DNA from: Paenibacillus lupini | GTDB lineage: Bacteria; Bacillota; Bacilli; Paenibacillales; Paenibacillaceae | Assembly (NCBI RefSeq): GCF_011761355.1 | Contig: NZ_JAASRW010000002.1 | Location: forward strand, 496,001 to 560,000 | DNA length: 64,000 nucleotides | Direction: 5' to 3' | Part shown: positions 26,147-34,160 of the stretch, one piece after another | Numbering within the stretch: position 1 is the first letter of the stretch | How the letters are laid out: each line of letters opens with the position of its first letter | Program-made: the position numbers and the translations under genes | The notes under the pieces: generated by a model | Seen by the model: only the letters and a program-made list of their open reading frames with translations | What the model was told of the DNA's origin: nothing | Database searches by the model: none

Positions 26147-26869
26147 ATGCAAGAAGAGAGAAAACAGGACCAGCTAAAATCTAAAGTGTTCACCAAGGAA
26201 GGAGTACCACTCAAGGTGCTCTCCACCTCCCTAGGTCTTGCTTTATTAGCTAATGTGGCAGCTGCACCTATCCATGCGGAAGCGACTTCCCCAGCAGCAA
26301 CGGAGTCTCCAAGTCCAAGCCCAACAGCCATATCTAGTACAAACGCTGGACCGAAGCTTGTTGAATGGTCTAGTGAAGCAGTAAAGCGATATTATGATCC
26401 TGCAGTTGACTGGAATTTGCCATTGCCATCAGATAAAGAACTAGAAGAAGCGGAAGCCGTAGAGCCGAGTGCGCAGGTAACAACCGGTTCCACCGGCGGC
26501 GGAACAACGATTATTAATCAATCTTCTGGTTTCGGATGGGATGACCTCATGTTGTACCATTTGCTGTTTAACAGCGGGAATTCCTATTCTTCACAATCCT
26601 GGGCATCTTCCCATCGTTCCTACTATTATGGCAGCAGCCGTCCATATGAGCCTAAGAGTTATTCCAATGGATCCTTCCAGAATAAACCGGTTGTAGGTTC
26701 ATCCGTTGCACCAAAGACGTCCAATTCGACAGGTTCGATCACTCGTCGTTCCACCTCGTCTACTGCTGGCGGAATTGGCGGCAAATCCAGCGGATTTAGC
26801 TCCTCTTCATCGGGCGCCTCTTCTAGTTCCTCTTCAAGCTCCGTTTCATCTGGAGGCTTCGGAGGATGA
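26147..26869 (+). CDS. Exported Ser-rich protein with Gly-Gly C-terminus (YgiB-like layout)
   Basis: 240 aa. An N-terminal hydrophobic segment at 22-42 (KVLSTSLGLALLANVAAAP, then IHAEA) looks like a signal peptide or anchor without a lipobox. A central motif SSGFGWDDLMLYHLLFNSGN (about 125-144) resembles the hydrophobic FWMPLMAGYMMGR patch of E. coli YgiB. Then comes a Ser/Tyr/Arg-rich region with ITRRSTSS and a pure Ser/Gly tail ending GGFGG. E. coli YgiB/YjfM (DUF1190) shares this order and also ends in Gly-Gly beside a YgiC-type ligase gene. Homology is judged from layout only. The stop overlaps the ligase start. Confidence 0.7.
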   Translation: MQEERKQDQLKSKVFTKEGVPLKVLSTSLGLALLANVAAAPIHAEATSPAATESPSPSPTAISSTNAGPKLVEWSSEAVKRYYDPAVDWNLPLPSDKELEEAEAVEPSAQVTTGSTGGGTTIINQSSGFGWDDLMLYHLLFNSGNSYSSQSWASSHRSYYYGSSRPYEPKSYSNGSFQNKPVVGSSVAPKTSNSTGSITRRSTSSTAGGIGGKSSGFSSSSSGASSSSSSSSVSSGGFGG

Positions 26870-28062
26870 CAGCTGAGGTATTCAAAGTGATTGGAGAGCC
26901 TGACGAGAACCGAACTTGTAAAGTTGAACAATTAAAGGATATGGGGTTCGCTTGGGCGGACCTGGATACTGAATCCTATTGGATTGATCAGGTTGTAGGA
27001 ATGGATAGAGGAATTTATGAGGAGCTTGAAAGAGCTTCCAGGCAGCTTTGGTTAATTCTAGATAAAGCCGCACGTTACATACACGGCAAACATGACCTTT
27101 ATCATCTGATTGGTATACCAACGATTTTGTGGGACTTAATCGATCAATTACCTATACCAGCAGAAGGTTTCATGAGCAGATATGCAAGGTTCGATTTTGC
27201 CATTTCAGCTGAGGGCAGTATCAAAATGCTTGAATTAAATGCGGATACCCCAACAGGTTACGTAGAGGCATCTATTGCTACACCTTGGCTATGTAGTCAA
27301 GCCGGTATAGACTCCGTTAATGACAAAATGAAAGATCAGATCGCATCAGCATGGGCAATCGAGAAGCCAGACACTGTTGCTTGTGTAGCGTATGGTACGC
27401 ATCTGGAGGATTCCGGGACGATTGAAGCATTAGCTAAACATAGCGGACTCAAGCTTCAGTTAGAGGACTGCTTGAATTTGTGGGTGGACAATGGGGTTCT
27501 GAAGAACGGGCAGGGGAATCCAATCAAGAGAATGTTCGCGCTTTATCCGAAGGAGTGGATGGCGCATGATGATGGAGGAGAAGCTTTAGCCTATTCGATC
27601 GAGAAGGGTTACTTGCATTTGTTCAACTCGGTGCATAGTATTCTGCTCCAATCCAAAGGGCTGCAGGCCGCTGCGTGGGGATTGTATGAACTAGGCGTAT
27701 TATTCGATAGACAAGAACGTGAAGTAATCGAGAAATATATGCTGCCGACCTATAACAAACCGGTATTTGATGGGGATTTTGTATCCAAATCGATGTTTGG
27801 ACGTGAAGGTGGTTCTGTAAAAATGTTTGACCAAATTGGTCAGCTCGAGATTGAAGATCAAGAAGCCTTTGATACGAGTGAGCTCTTTCCTGTTGTTTAT
27901 CAGAAGCGGACTAATTTATCCCTCATTCATACAGCAGTAGGTGAGTTCCACTTGCTAGTAGGTATGTTCGTCATCAATTGCGAACCTTGTGGTCTTCTTG
28001 GTCGGGCTGGAGGGCCTATTACTGGTAATTCAAGCCACTTTATCCCGATTGGAGTGTTATAA
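26866..28062 (+). CDS. Glutathionylspermidine synthase-family ATP-grasp ligase (YgiC/YjfC-like)
   Basis: 398-aa cytoplasmic amide ligase of the pre-ATP-grasp/ATP-grasp family. Marks: LELNADTPTGYVEAS (Asn125-Thr130, the substrate loop), ALYPKEWM, FVSKSMFGREGGSVK (residues 307-318, ATP phosphate loop region) and the C-terminal GGPITGNSSHFIPIGVL. It lacks the amidase domain of true Gsp synthetase/amidase, as do YgiC and YjfC, and no evidence suggests glutathionylspermidine is made here. It starts at ATG 26866 in an ATGA overlap with the Ser-rich gene, so the two proteins are made together. Confidence 0.88.
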   Translation: MTAEVFKVIGEPDENRTCKVEQLKDMGFAWADLDTESYWIDQVVGMDRGIYEELERASRQLWLILDKAARYIHGKHDLYHLIGIPTILWDLIDQLPIPAEGFMSRYARFDFAISAEGSIKMLELNADTPTGYVEASIATPWLCSQAGIDSVNDKMKDQIASAWAIEKPDTVACVAYGTHLEDSGTIEALAKHSGLKLQLEDCLNLWVDNGVLKNGQGNPIKRMFALYPKEWMAHDDGGEALAYSIEKGYLHLFNSVHSILLQSKGLQAAAWGLYELGVLFDRQEREVIEKYMLPTYNKPVFDGDFVSKSMFGREGGSVKMFDQIGQLEIEDQEAFDTSELFPVVYQKRTNLSLIHTAVGEFHLLVGMFVINCEPCGLLGRAGGPITGNSSHFIPIGVL

Positions 28063-28066
28063 CAAG

Positions 28067-28741
28067 ATGAAAAATATAACAATAATCATGTGTACTTTGC
28101 TGCTTTGCATATTGCTCAGTTCGTGTGCAACCAATAATCCAGAATATGTGTTTAGTACCAGTTCAGATACTGGTACATGGACAACTTCTCAAGATACTTA
28201 CGTTTCATCTACCCCAGCGCCGACACCAGCTCCTCTAGTAACGGAGGTTCCATGGGATTATCGGATCGTTGAAGAGAAGGTTGGTGATATTGTTGGCAGC
28301 GATATGACGATCGTTCCGGATAACATCCTTCTTCCGAATGACGATAACTATGCAACAGGGGATAAAGTCTGGATTCTTCAATATATGGATGCAGAGTTAA
28401 CAACGGATGACCAGAAACGAAGCCAGATCAAACTGTCGACATGGAATACGTTGAAATCTTTTAAGACGGAGAAGAATGCTACAGCGGACTTGGCTACTTT
28501 AAAAGAATCCATTCAAACCGAAGTTGATTTGGTTGGTGTATATAAGACAGAGAATGCAGGTAAAACGCGTGATTTTGCTGTTATCAGCCTTCCATCCGGT
28601 AACGTAGTCAAACAACCAATTAGTGATGAGAAGTATGCAGCACTTAAGACAAAATCCAAAGTTAAAGTAAATCTCGAACAAGTTCACTTATATAGTGACT
28701 ACGATCAAGTATATTCGAAATTCCGGGGGTGGGCTCAATGA
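28067..28741 (+). CDS. Lipoprotein of the ligase operon, unknown function
   Basis: 224 aa. Signal peptide ending LLSSC (Cys17), then a Ser/Thr/Pro-rich linker to about residue 58 and a mostly beta mature domain (YRIVEEKVGDIVGSDMTIVP, then KVWILQYMDAEL). No family recognised. GGAGTG lies 11 nt before ATG 28067. Its stop overlaps the DUF350 start by 4 bases. Location outside the membrane beside the DUF350 protein suggests a surface complex. Confidence 0.75.
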   Translation: MKNITIIMCTLLLCILLSSCATNNPEYVFSTSSDTGTWTTSQDTYVSSTPAPTPAPLVTEVPWDYRIVEEKVGDIVGSDMTIVPDNILLPNDDNYATGDKVWILQYMDAELTTDDQKRSQIKLSTWNTLKSFKTEKNATADLATLKESIQTEVDLVGVYKTENAGKTRDFAVISLPSGNVVKQPISDEKYAALKTKSKVKVNLEQVHLYSDYDQVYSKFRGWAQ

Positions 28742-29130
28742 CGATATTTATCAATCTTGTAGTTAGTGTAGTTGTAATTATCATTCTTCAATTGGCCGGC
28801 ATGTTGATCTTTAGTTTAATGACGCCATTTAATGACTTGGATGAGCTGAAAAAAGGCAATATGGCAGTAGGCTTAGCGTTTGGCGGTAAATTTTTATCAA
28901 CAGCCCTGATCATCGGTGTTTCGGCTTATACGAATACATCGATATGGCATATGATGTTATGGTTTTTAGTAGGTTACTTTATACTAATCATCTCCTATTG
29001 GATATTCGAGCTCGTTACTCCAGGTATCAAAATTTCGGAGCATCTGCAAAAGGGCAATGTCGCCATTGGCGCCCTTCTATGCTTCGTATTTATTGGAACA
29101 AGCTTTGCGGTAAGCAGCTTGATTGTTTAA
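28738..29130 (+). CDS. DUF350 membrane protein (YjfL-like)
   Basis: 130 aa with four predicted membrane spans in two repeats. The repeats share a KGNMAVGLAFGG / KGNVAIGALLCF motif, typical of DUF350. In E. coli the DUF350 protein YjfL is encoded with the YgiB-like YjfM and the ligase YjfC, as here. I chose ATG 28738 (GGGGGTGGG 5 nt upstream); GTG 28729 is in frame. Role unknown; a membrane platform for the ligase product is an inference. Confidence 0.85.
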   Translation: MTIFINLVVSVVVIIILQLAGMLIFSLMTPFNDLDELKKGNMAVGLAFGGKFLSTALIIGVSAYTNTSIWHMMLWFLVGYFILIISYWIFELVTPGIKISEHLQKGNVAIGALLCFVFIGTSFAVSSLIV

Positions 29131-29220
29131 TCTTCTGGAATTACGAAGACGGTGAAGGCAAAATGTATCCTGATTTGAATGGGAATGAAATTGATCCCTT
29201 CAAGAAATAGCTAACTCGAA

Positions 29221-29262
29221 AGACCATTCAAGCGTTAAACCAACGCCTAAATGGTCTTTTTC
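29221..29262 (+). terminator. Terminator of the ligase operon
   Basis: AGACCATT pairs with AATGGTCT, inner CGTT with AACG, followed by TTTTTCTTTC. Confidence 0.85.
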
Positions 29263-29414
29263 TTTCGCCAAGTCACAATTTTTACCTTACAAGTCATTTG
29301 CGTGGTAGCTAAGGATAGGGGGAGATTTCTACAATGGCTTAAGAAGTGGTACATCGCCTCCGATATCCATGGAAGGTGGTTATAAGCAGCTGAGAATGAA
29401 CATGAGATGAGAAT

Positions 29415-29428
29415 TGTAACCGCTTACT
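29415..29428 (+). promoter_or_regulatory. Possible cre (CcpA) site upstream of the GH87 gene
   Basis: TGTAACCGCTTACT fits the cre consensus TGWAARCGYTWNCW at 13 of 14 positions (C for R at position 6). It suggests carbon catabolite repression of the secreted glucanase. Confidence 0.5.
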
Positions 29429-29518
29429 TTTTGTGGGAAATTGCGGTGAGCTTACTTACAAAAGGGAGGAGGAAGCGTTAGCTGACGGTTCGGATCCTAA
29501 TACAATGGAGGTAATCAC

Positions 29519-32500
29519 ATGTTAAAAGTGGTAAGAGGCAATCGATTCTTCATTTATTTGCTCACTCTAGCTTTATTGGTTCTTCAACTGCCGTTCTCTG
29601 CAGCTGTATCTGCAGCATCACAAACCTATGAAGCGGAATCTGCGACTCGTACGGGTGGAGTTGTTGTGGCAACAGATCATACAGGCTATACCGGAACAGG
29701 CTTTGTAGGCGGCTACACGGACACGAATAAAGGAAATGCTTCCACTGCCTTCACAATTAGCGCTAGTGCAGCAGGGAGCTATACGACGGTAATAAGATAC
29801 TCAAATGGTACAGGTTCAGCGAAGACTTTAAGCTTATACCTTAATGGAACGAAGCTGAAGCAAATCTCACTTCCAGCGACTACAGATTGGAACACCTGGG
29901 CGACACAATCGGAGACCGTATCTTTGAATTCCGGCAGCAATACGATTACTTATAAATTTGATACAACGGATACCGGTAATGTGAATGTAGACAATATTGT
30001 GGTCAGCGACACTTCAACAGGATCTACTCCTTCTGGAACGAACCTGGCACTAAATAAGTCGATCACCTCAAACAATAGCTACACCGGTTTCTCTGCTGCA
30101 AACGCAGTAGATGGGAATACATCTACCTACTATGAGGGTGCGGCTAACTCGTATCCAAACACGTTAACTGTGGATCTAGGCAGCGCGCAAAGCGTGAACG
30201 CAGTTGTCTTGAAGCTTCCGACTGCATGGGGAACAAGAACACAGACCTTATCGGTCTCAACCAGTACAGACAACAACACTTACAGTACTGCTGCTGCATC
30301 TAATACCTACACTTTTAATCCTTCTTCCAGCAATACGGTTACGATTTCTTTCACAGCAGCATCTGCACGATACGTCAGAGTGAACGTCACAGCAAATTCC
30401 GGCTCTACGGCAGGCCAAGTGGCTGAGCTCGAAGTGTATGGAAGCGGGGGCACCGTGACTCCTCCTCCAACTTCACCGGCAGGAACTTATGAGGCGGAAT
30501 CAGCGGTATTATCTGGCGGCGCTGCTGTGGCAGCCGATCATACAGGCTATAGTGGTACCGGCTTTGTAGGTGGTTTTATTGATTCTAATAAAGGCAATGC
30601 TTCGGCAACTTTTAATGTGAATGTGGCAGAAGCGGGCAGCTATAACGTTACGTTAAAATATGCAAATGGCTCTGGCGTCGCTCAGACACTTAGTCTATAT
30701 GCGAATGGAACAAAAGCATTGCAAACTTCCCTTCCAGCTACAGCTAATTGGGATACTTGGAGCACAAAAGCCGATACTGTATCTTTAAATGCCGGCAATA
30801 ACACGATCATGTACAAATACGATACAACGGACAGTGGTAATGTGAATATCGACAAAATCGATATTGCGATTGTTGTAACTCCACCAGTCACGCCACCACC
30901 AACCGGCACGTATGGAGCAACGATGCCTTATGACACATATGAAGCAGAATCTGTGACGTATACAGGCGCTGTTGTTGGTCCAAACACAACGTTTGGCAAC
31001 ATCGCTTCTGAAGCTTCCGGCAGAAAAGCCGTTCAGCTTACATCTGCTGGTCAATATGTGCAGTTTGCTTTAGCCAAGGCGGCCAAAGGAATAACGATCC
31101 GCTACTCGATCCCTGATAATGCAGCAGGTACAGGTATTGATTCCGCTATCAGCATGTACGTAGGTGGTATATTGTTCAAAGATGTTAATCTTACTTCCAA
31201 ATACAGCTGGAACTATGGTGCATGGGGAACCGAAGGCGGGGAGATTCGCTGGTCGAATAATCCAAATGCAACACCAACAACACCACATCATTTGTATGAT
31301 GAAGTATCTGTTGTATTGAGTCAGGAATTTCCGGCAGGAACGGTCATTAAGCTGCAGCGGAATGCAGCGAACCTGAACTTCAGCTCCACTGCAAATGTAA
31401 CAATCGATCTGATCGAGACCGAAGCAATCCCAACGGCGTTAACAATGCCTTCTAACTATGTATCCATCACCAATTATGGTGCAGTGGCCAATGACAGTGG
31501 CGATGATACTACTGCAATTAATAATGCGATCAATGCTGTCAAAAACTCCGGCGGAACGTATAAAGGCGTATGGATTCCGACGGGTAACTTTACCCTAAAT
31601 AACGGAAATAAAGGCGCAGGATACAATGGCAGCGGAACTAGATTGTACTTAGACAGTGGTGTTTCGATGAAAGGGGCAGGCGTATGGTATTCCACTCTAT
31701 CCGGCAATTACGCAGGTCTCTATTTGCGAAGCGGCAATGTTACGATTTCCGATTTTAAAATCAGCGCAAACGACTTGATTCGAGATGACTATAATGGTGT
31801 CTCTGGTGTTGAAGGAAACGGTACAAATTCAACGCTTACCAATCTGTGGATCGAGCATACGAAGGTTGGCTTCTGGCTGACGAATCAGACGAATAACGCC
31901 ACAATCTCCAACTCCAGGATTAGAGATGTATGGGCAGACGGACTTAATCTCCATTATGGTACATCGAATACAACGGTAACGAATAACTCGGTTCGTAATA
32001 GCGGTGATGATGGCCTTGCAATGTGGTCTGATACTTACTTGGATACAAACAATACGTTTAGCTATAACACCGTACAAATTCCTACACTTGCGAACAATAT
32101 CGCGATTTATGGCGGCAAAGATAATAAGGTAATTGGCAACCTGCTGACAGACACAGTGGTTAATGGCTCAGGTATCTCGTTTGGTACTAACTTTAATCCT
32201 CCATCCATGACGGGAACGCTGACCATACAAGATAATGTGCTGATCAGAACCGGTTCCTATCATAAAGATTATGGCTACCAGATCGGTGCGATTTGGGCTT
32301 ATTGGCTGAATAATACCGGCAAAGCTCAAAACCTGAGTGTAACCGTATCCGGCAATACAATTCAAGACAGTGTCTATTCCGGTATTTTTATTGAAGAACC
32401 AGCTCCAAGTATTTCGGTGACGTATGCTTCGAATACGATCACGAATCCGGGGACTTATGGGGTATATATCAGAGGTACAGCAACCGGCAGCTCAGCTTTT

Positions 32501-32590
32501 AATAATAATACGGTCAATGGCGCTCCTTCCGGTAAATTCTCTAATACGTCTACCAGCTTTACAGTAACAGGTTCGGGCAACAACTGGTAA
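29519..32590 (+). CDS. Secreted alpha-1,3-glucanase (mutanase), GH87, with CBM and discoidin modules
   Basis: 1023-aa extracellular enzyme that should hydrolyse alpha-1,3-glucan of fungal walls or dental-type glucans. Order: signal peptide (1-33), CBM6/35-like module (about 36-163), F5/8-type discoidin module (about 176-312), second CBM6/35-like module (about 324-447), another beta module (about 470-640), then a right-handed beta-helix catalytic domain. Asp807 (WADGLNL) and Asp830-Asp831 (SGDDGLAMW) have the same 23/24-residue spacing as the three catalytic Asp of the Paenibacillus glucanase AglFH1. ATG 29519 follows GGAGG. The two CBM6/35 modules are near duplicates of each other. Confidence 0.85.
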   Translation: MLKVVRGNRFFIYLLTLALLVLQLPFSAAVSAASQTYEAESATRTGGVVVATDHTGYTGTGFVGGYTDTNKGNASTAFTISASAAGSYTTVIRYSNGTGSAKTLSLYLNGTKLKQISLPATTDWNTWATQSETVSLNSGSNTITYKFDTTDTGNVNVDNIVVSDTSTGSTPSGTNLALNKSITSNNSYTGFSAANAVDGNTSTYYEGAANSYPNTLTVDLGSAQSVNAVVLKLPTAWGTRTQTLSVSTSTDNNTYSTAAASNTYTFNPSSSNTVTISFTAASARYVRVNVTANSGSTAGQVAELEVYGSGGTVTPPPTSPAGTYEAESAVLSGGAAVAADHTGYSGTGFVGGFIDSNKGNASATFNVNVAEAGSYNVTLKYANGSGVAQTLSLYANGTKALQTSLPATANWDTWSTKADTVSLNAGNNTIMYKYDTTDSGNVNIDKIDIAIVVTPPVTPPPTGTYGATMPYDTYEAESVTYTGAVVGPNTTFGNIASEASGRKAVQLTSAGQYVQFALAKAAKGITIRYSIPDNAAGTGIDSAISMYVGGILFKDVNLTSKYSWNYGAWGTEGGEIRWSNNPNATPTTPHHLYDEVSVVLSQEFPAGTVIKLQRNAANLNFSSTANVTIDLIETEAIPTALTMPSNYVSITNYGAVANDSGDDTTAINNAINAVKNSGGTYKGVWIPTGNFTLNNGNKGAGYNGSGTRLYLDSGVSMKGAGVWYSTLSGNYAGLYLRSGNVTISDFKISANDLIRDDYNGVSGVEGNGTNSTLTNLWIEHTKVGFWLTNQTNNATISNSRIRDVWADGLNLHYGTSNTTVTNNSVRNSGDDGLAMWSDTYLDTNNTFSYNTVQIPTLANNIAIYGGKDNKVIGNLLTDTVVNGSGISFGTNFNPPSMTGTLTIQDNVLIRTGSYHKDYGYQIGAIWAYWLNNTGKAQNLSVTVSGNTIQDSVYSGIFIEEPAPSISVTYASNTITNPGTYGVYIRGTATGSSAFNNNTVNGAPSGKFSNTSTSFTVTGSGNNW

Positions 32591-32604
32591 GGAAGCTGTA
32601 AAAG

Positions 32605-32640
32605 GAACAACCCTGCTAATCTGAGCAGGGTTGTTTTGTT
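32605..32640 (+). terminator. Terminator after the GH87 gene
   Basis: AACAACCCTGCT pairs with AGCAGGGTTGTT around AATCTG, then TTGTT. Confidence 0.9.
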
Positions 32641-32728
32641 ATGGTGTAATATTCCATCTGTTATTTTGAAACCAACGATTAAATGCATCGTATTGTACCT
32701 AATTTAGCATTTTTAAAGGAGGCTATTT

Positions 32729-33568
32729 ATGCCTGACATCAGGATTGTTACTGATTCCACAACAGATTTGCCGAAGGAGCTGCTCGACCAGCACGAAGTG
32801 GAAGTCATTCCTTTGTCGGTATTTGTAGATGGAGAAACATACGAGGATAATGTTACGATTTCTCCGCTTGAATTTATTCAGAAGATGAAGATTGCCCCGG
32901 AATTGCCAAAAACATCACAGCCTGCGGTTGGTGTATTTCTCGAAATGTACGATCGGCTTGGGCAAAATGGAGATACGATTATTTCCATTCATATGACAAG
33001 CGGCATGAGTGGTACGTATTCCACTGCATGTGCTGCAGCAGAAATGTCCTCTAGCAATGTCGTTGTCATAGATTCACAGATGATCTCCCAAGCTCTTGGT
33101 TTCCAAGTGATAGAAGCTGCGAAGATGGCTCGTGAGGGATTAACGGTTCAACAAATTAAAGCCAGACTGATGAAGATTCTTGATAACACTACTTTGTTGG
33201 TTGTCGTGGATACGTTGGAGAATCTTGTGAAGGGCGGCAGAATTGGCAAAGCCAAAGGATGGATCAGCTCTATTCTTAGCATTAAGCCGATTGCTATGCT
33301 TGAACAGGGCATCTATACACCTGTCACCAAAGTTCGGACGTCCTCACAGATTATTAAGAGTCTGCTTGAACGATTTAACAGTGATACGGCCGGCAAAGAG
33401 ATTACCGAAATAGGGATCTCGCATGCCGATAATCTCACCTTAGCCGAACGGCTTCGGGAAGAACTGAGCCGAATCACATCTATTCCAGTCCGTATACGTC
33501 CAGCAACACCGGTTATTACGACGCATACAGGACCTGGAGCAATTGGTTTTATGTATTGTGCGGAATAA
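32729..33568 (+). CDS. DegV family fatty acid-binding protein
   Basis: 279 aa, the family's usual length. Opening IRIVTDSTTDLPKELL, ligand-contacting HMTSGMSGTYSTA (about 90-102) and the C-terminal THTGPGAIGF are DegV hallmarks. Such proteins (FakB) present fatty acids to the FakA kinase for phospholipid synthesis. No fakA gene is nearby. AAAGGAGG precedes ATG 32729. Single gene flanked by terminators. Confidence 0.9.
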   Translation: MPDIRIVTDSTTDLPKELLDQHEVEVIPLSVFVDGETYEDNVTISPLEFIQKMKIAPELPKTSQPAVGVFLEMYDRLGQNGDTIISIHMTSGMSGTYSTACAAAEMSSSNVVVIDSQMISQALGFQVIEAAKMAREGLTVQQIKARLMKILDNTTLLVVVDTLENLVKGGRIGKAKGWISSILSIKPIAMLEQGIYTPVTKVRTSSQIIKSLLERFNSDTAGKEITEIGISHADNLTLAERLREELSRITSIPVRIRPATPVITTHTGPGAIGFMYCAE

Positions 33569-33572
33569 AAGC

Positions 33573-33608
33573 AGAGCTGTCTCTTCTTATAAGAGACAGC
33601 TCTTTTTC
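33573..33608 (+). terminator. Terminator after the degV-like gene
   Basis: AGAGCTGTCTCT pairs with AGAGACAGCTCT, then TTTTTC. Confidence 0.9.
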
Positions 33609-33695
33609 ATGGGCTCAGAGAACCTTGGCGAATTTTGTTGATTTTTCGCGAAGATTTGGTATTATATTGACGAGTTCATGGGGGGAGTCGATTGG

Positions 33696-34037
33696 GTGAT
33701 CCGTATTACTTCGTTAATAGATAAAGGCTTTGAATATCATGTGCTGCCCCAGGGTTTGCAAATGCTCGACAATGTTCTGGCTGTAAAGTTGGAAGGCATA
33801 GAAGAGGAAGTAAGCATAAGATTAAGCTTCAGCTTTCAGAGCCGTGAATGGACGATAGATCAAGTGATTGACCCGAGTGTTCCTATCAAACAGATTTTTG
33901 ATTACCAACCTGATTTATTAGCAGAAGGTTTGCGGCTCATCACGCGGATTGATGAGATGAATGGCATGGATGAAGAAGATTTCGAGGCAGCGTGCGAGCG
34001 CGGCGAATTTAAAGATATTTCTAGTTTAGCAAATTAA
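33696..34037 (+). CDS. Hypothetical protein
   Basis: 113-aa acidic soluble protein: ITSLIDKGFEYHVLPQGLQ, a beta-rich centre (VSIRLSFSFQ, REWTIDQVIDP) and an acidic helical end. Family not recognised. GTG 33696 lies 8 nt after GGGGGAG; the ATG at 33678 precedes that site. Single gene between terminators. Confidence 0.6.
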   Translation: MIRITSLIDKGFEYHVLPQGLQMLDNVLAVKLEGIEEEVSIRLSFSFQSREWTIDQVIDPSVPIKQIFDYQPDLLAEGLRLITRIDEMNGMDEEDFEAACERGEFKDISSLAN

Positions 34038-34071
34038 CTGGCCTTTTTAAGAGGCTGGTTTTTTTATTTTT
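34037..34071 (+). terminator. Terminator
   Basis: ACTGGCCT pairs with AGGCTGGT (two G-U pairs), followed by TTTTTTTATTTTTT. Confidence 0.75.
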
Positions 34072-34160
34072 TGCCTCTAGCAGGAAACGAAGGCTAATAC
34101 GCATAATGACTATATGAGAGATTTCTCAACTTGAATAACTTCTTAAGGAGTGTACGGATT

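Larger units (their letters stand above)
29131..29518. other. Intergenic region before the GH87 gene
   Basis: It holds a micro-ORF (29163-29210), the operon terminator (29221-29262) and a cre-like box (29415-29428). The rest of the 388 bp shows no gene; GGAGG at 29506 is the ribosome site of the glucanase gene. Two further AGGAGG-like strings near 29465 have no usable start codon after them. Confidence 0.5.
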
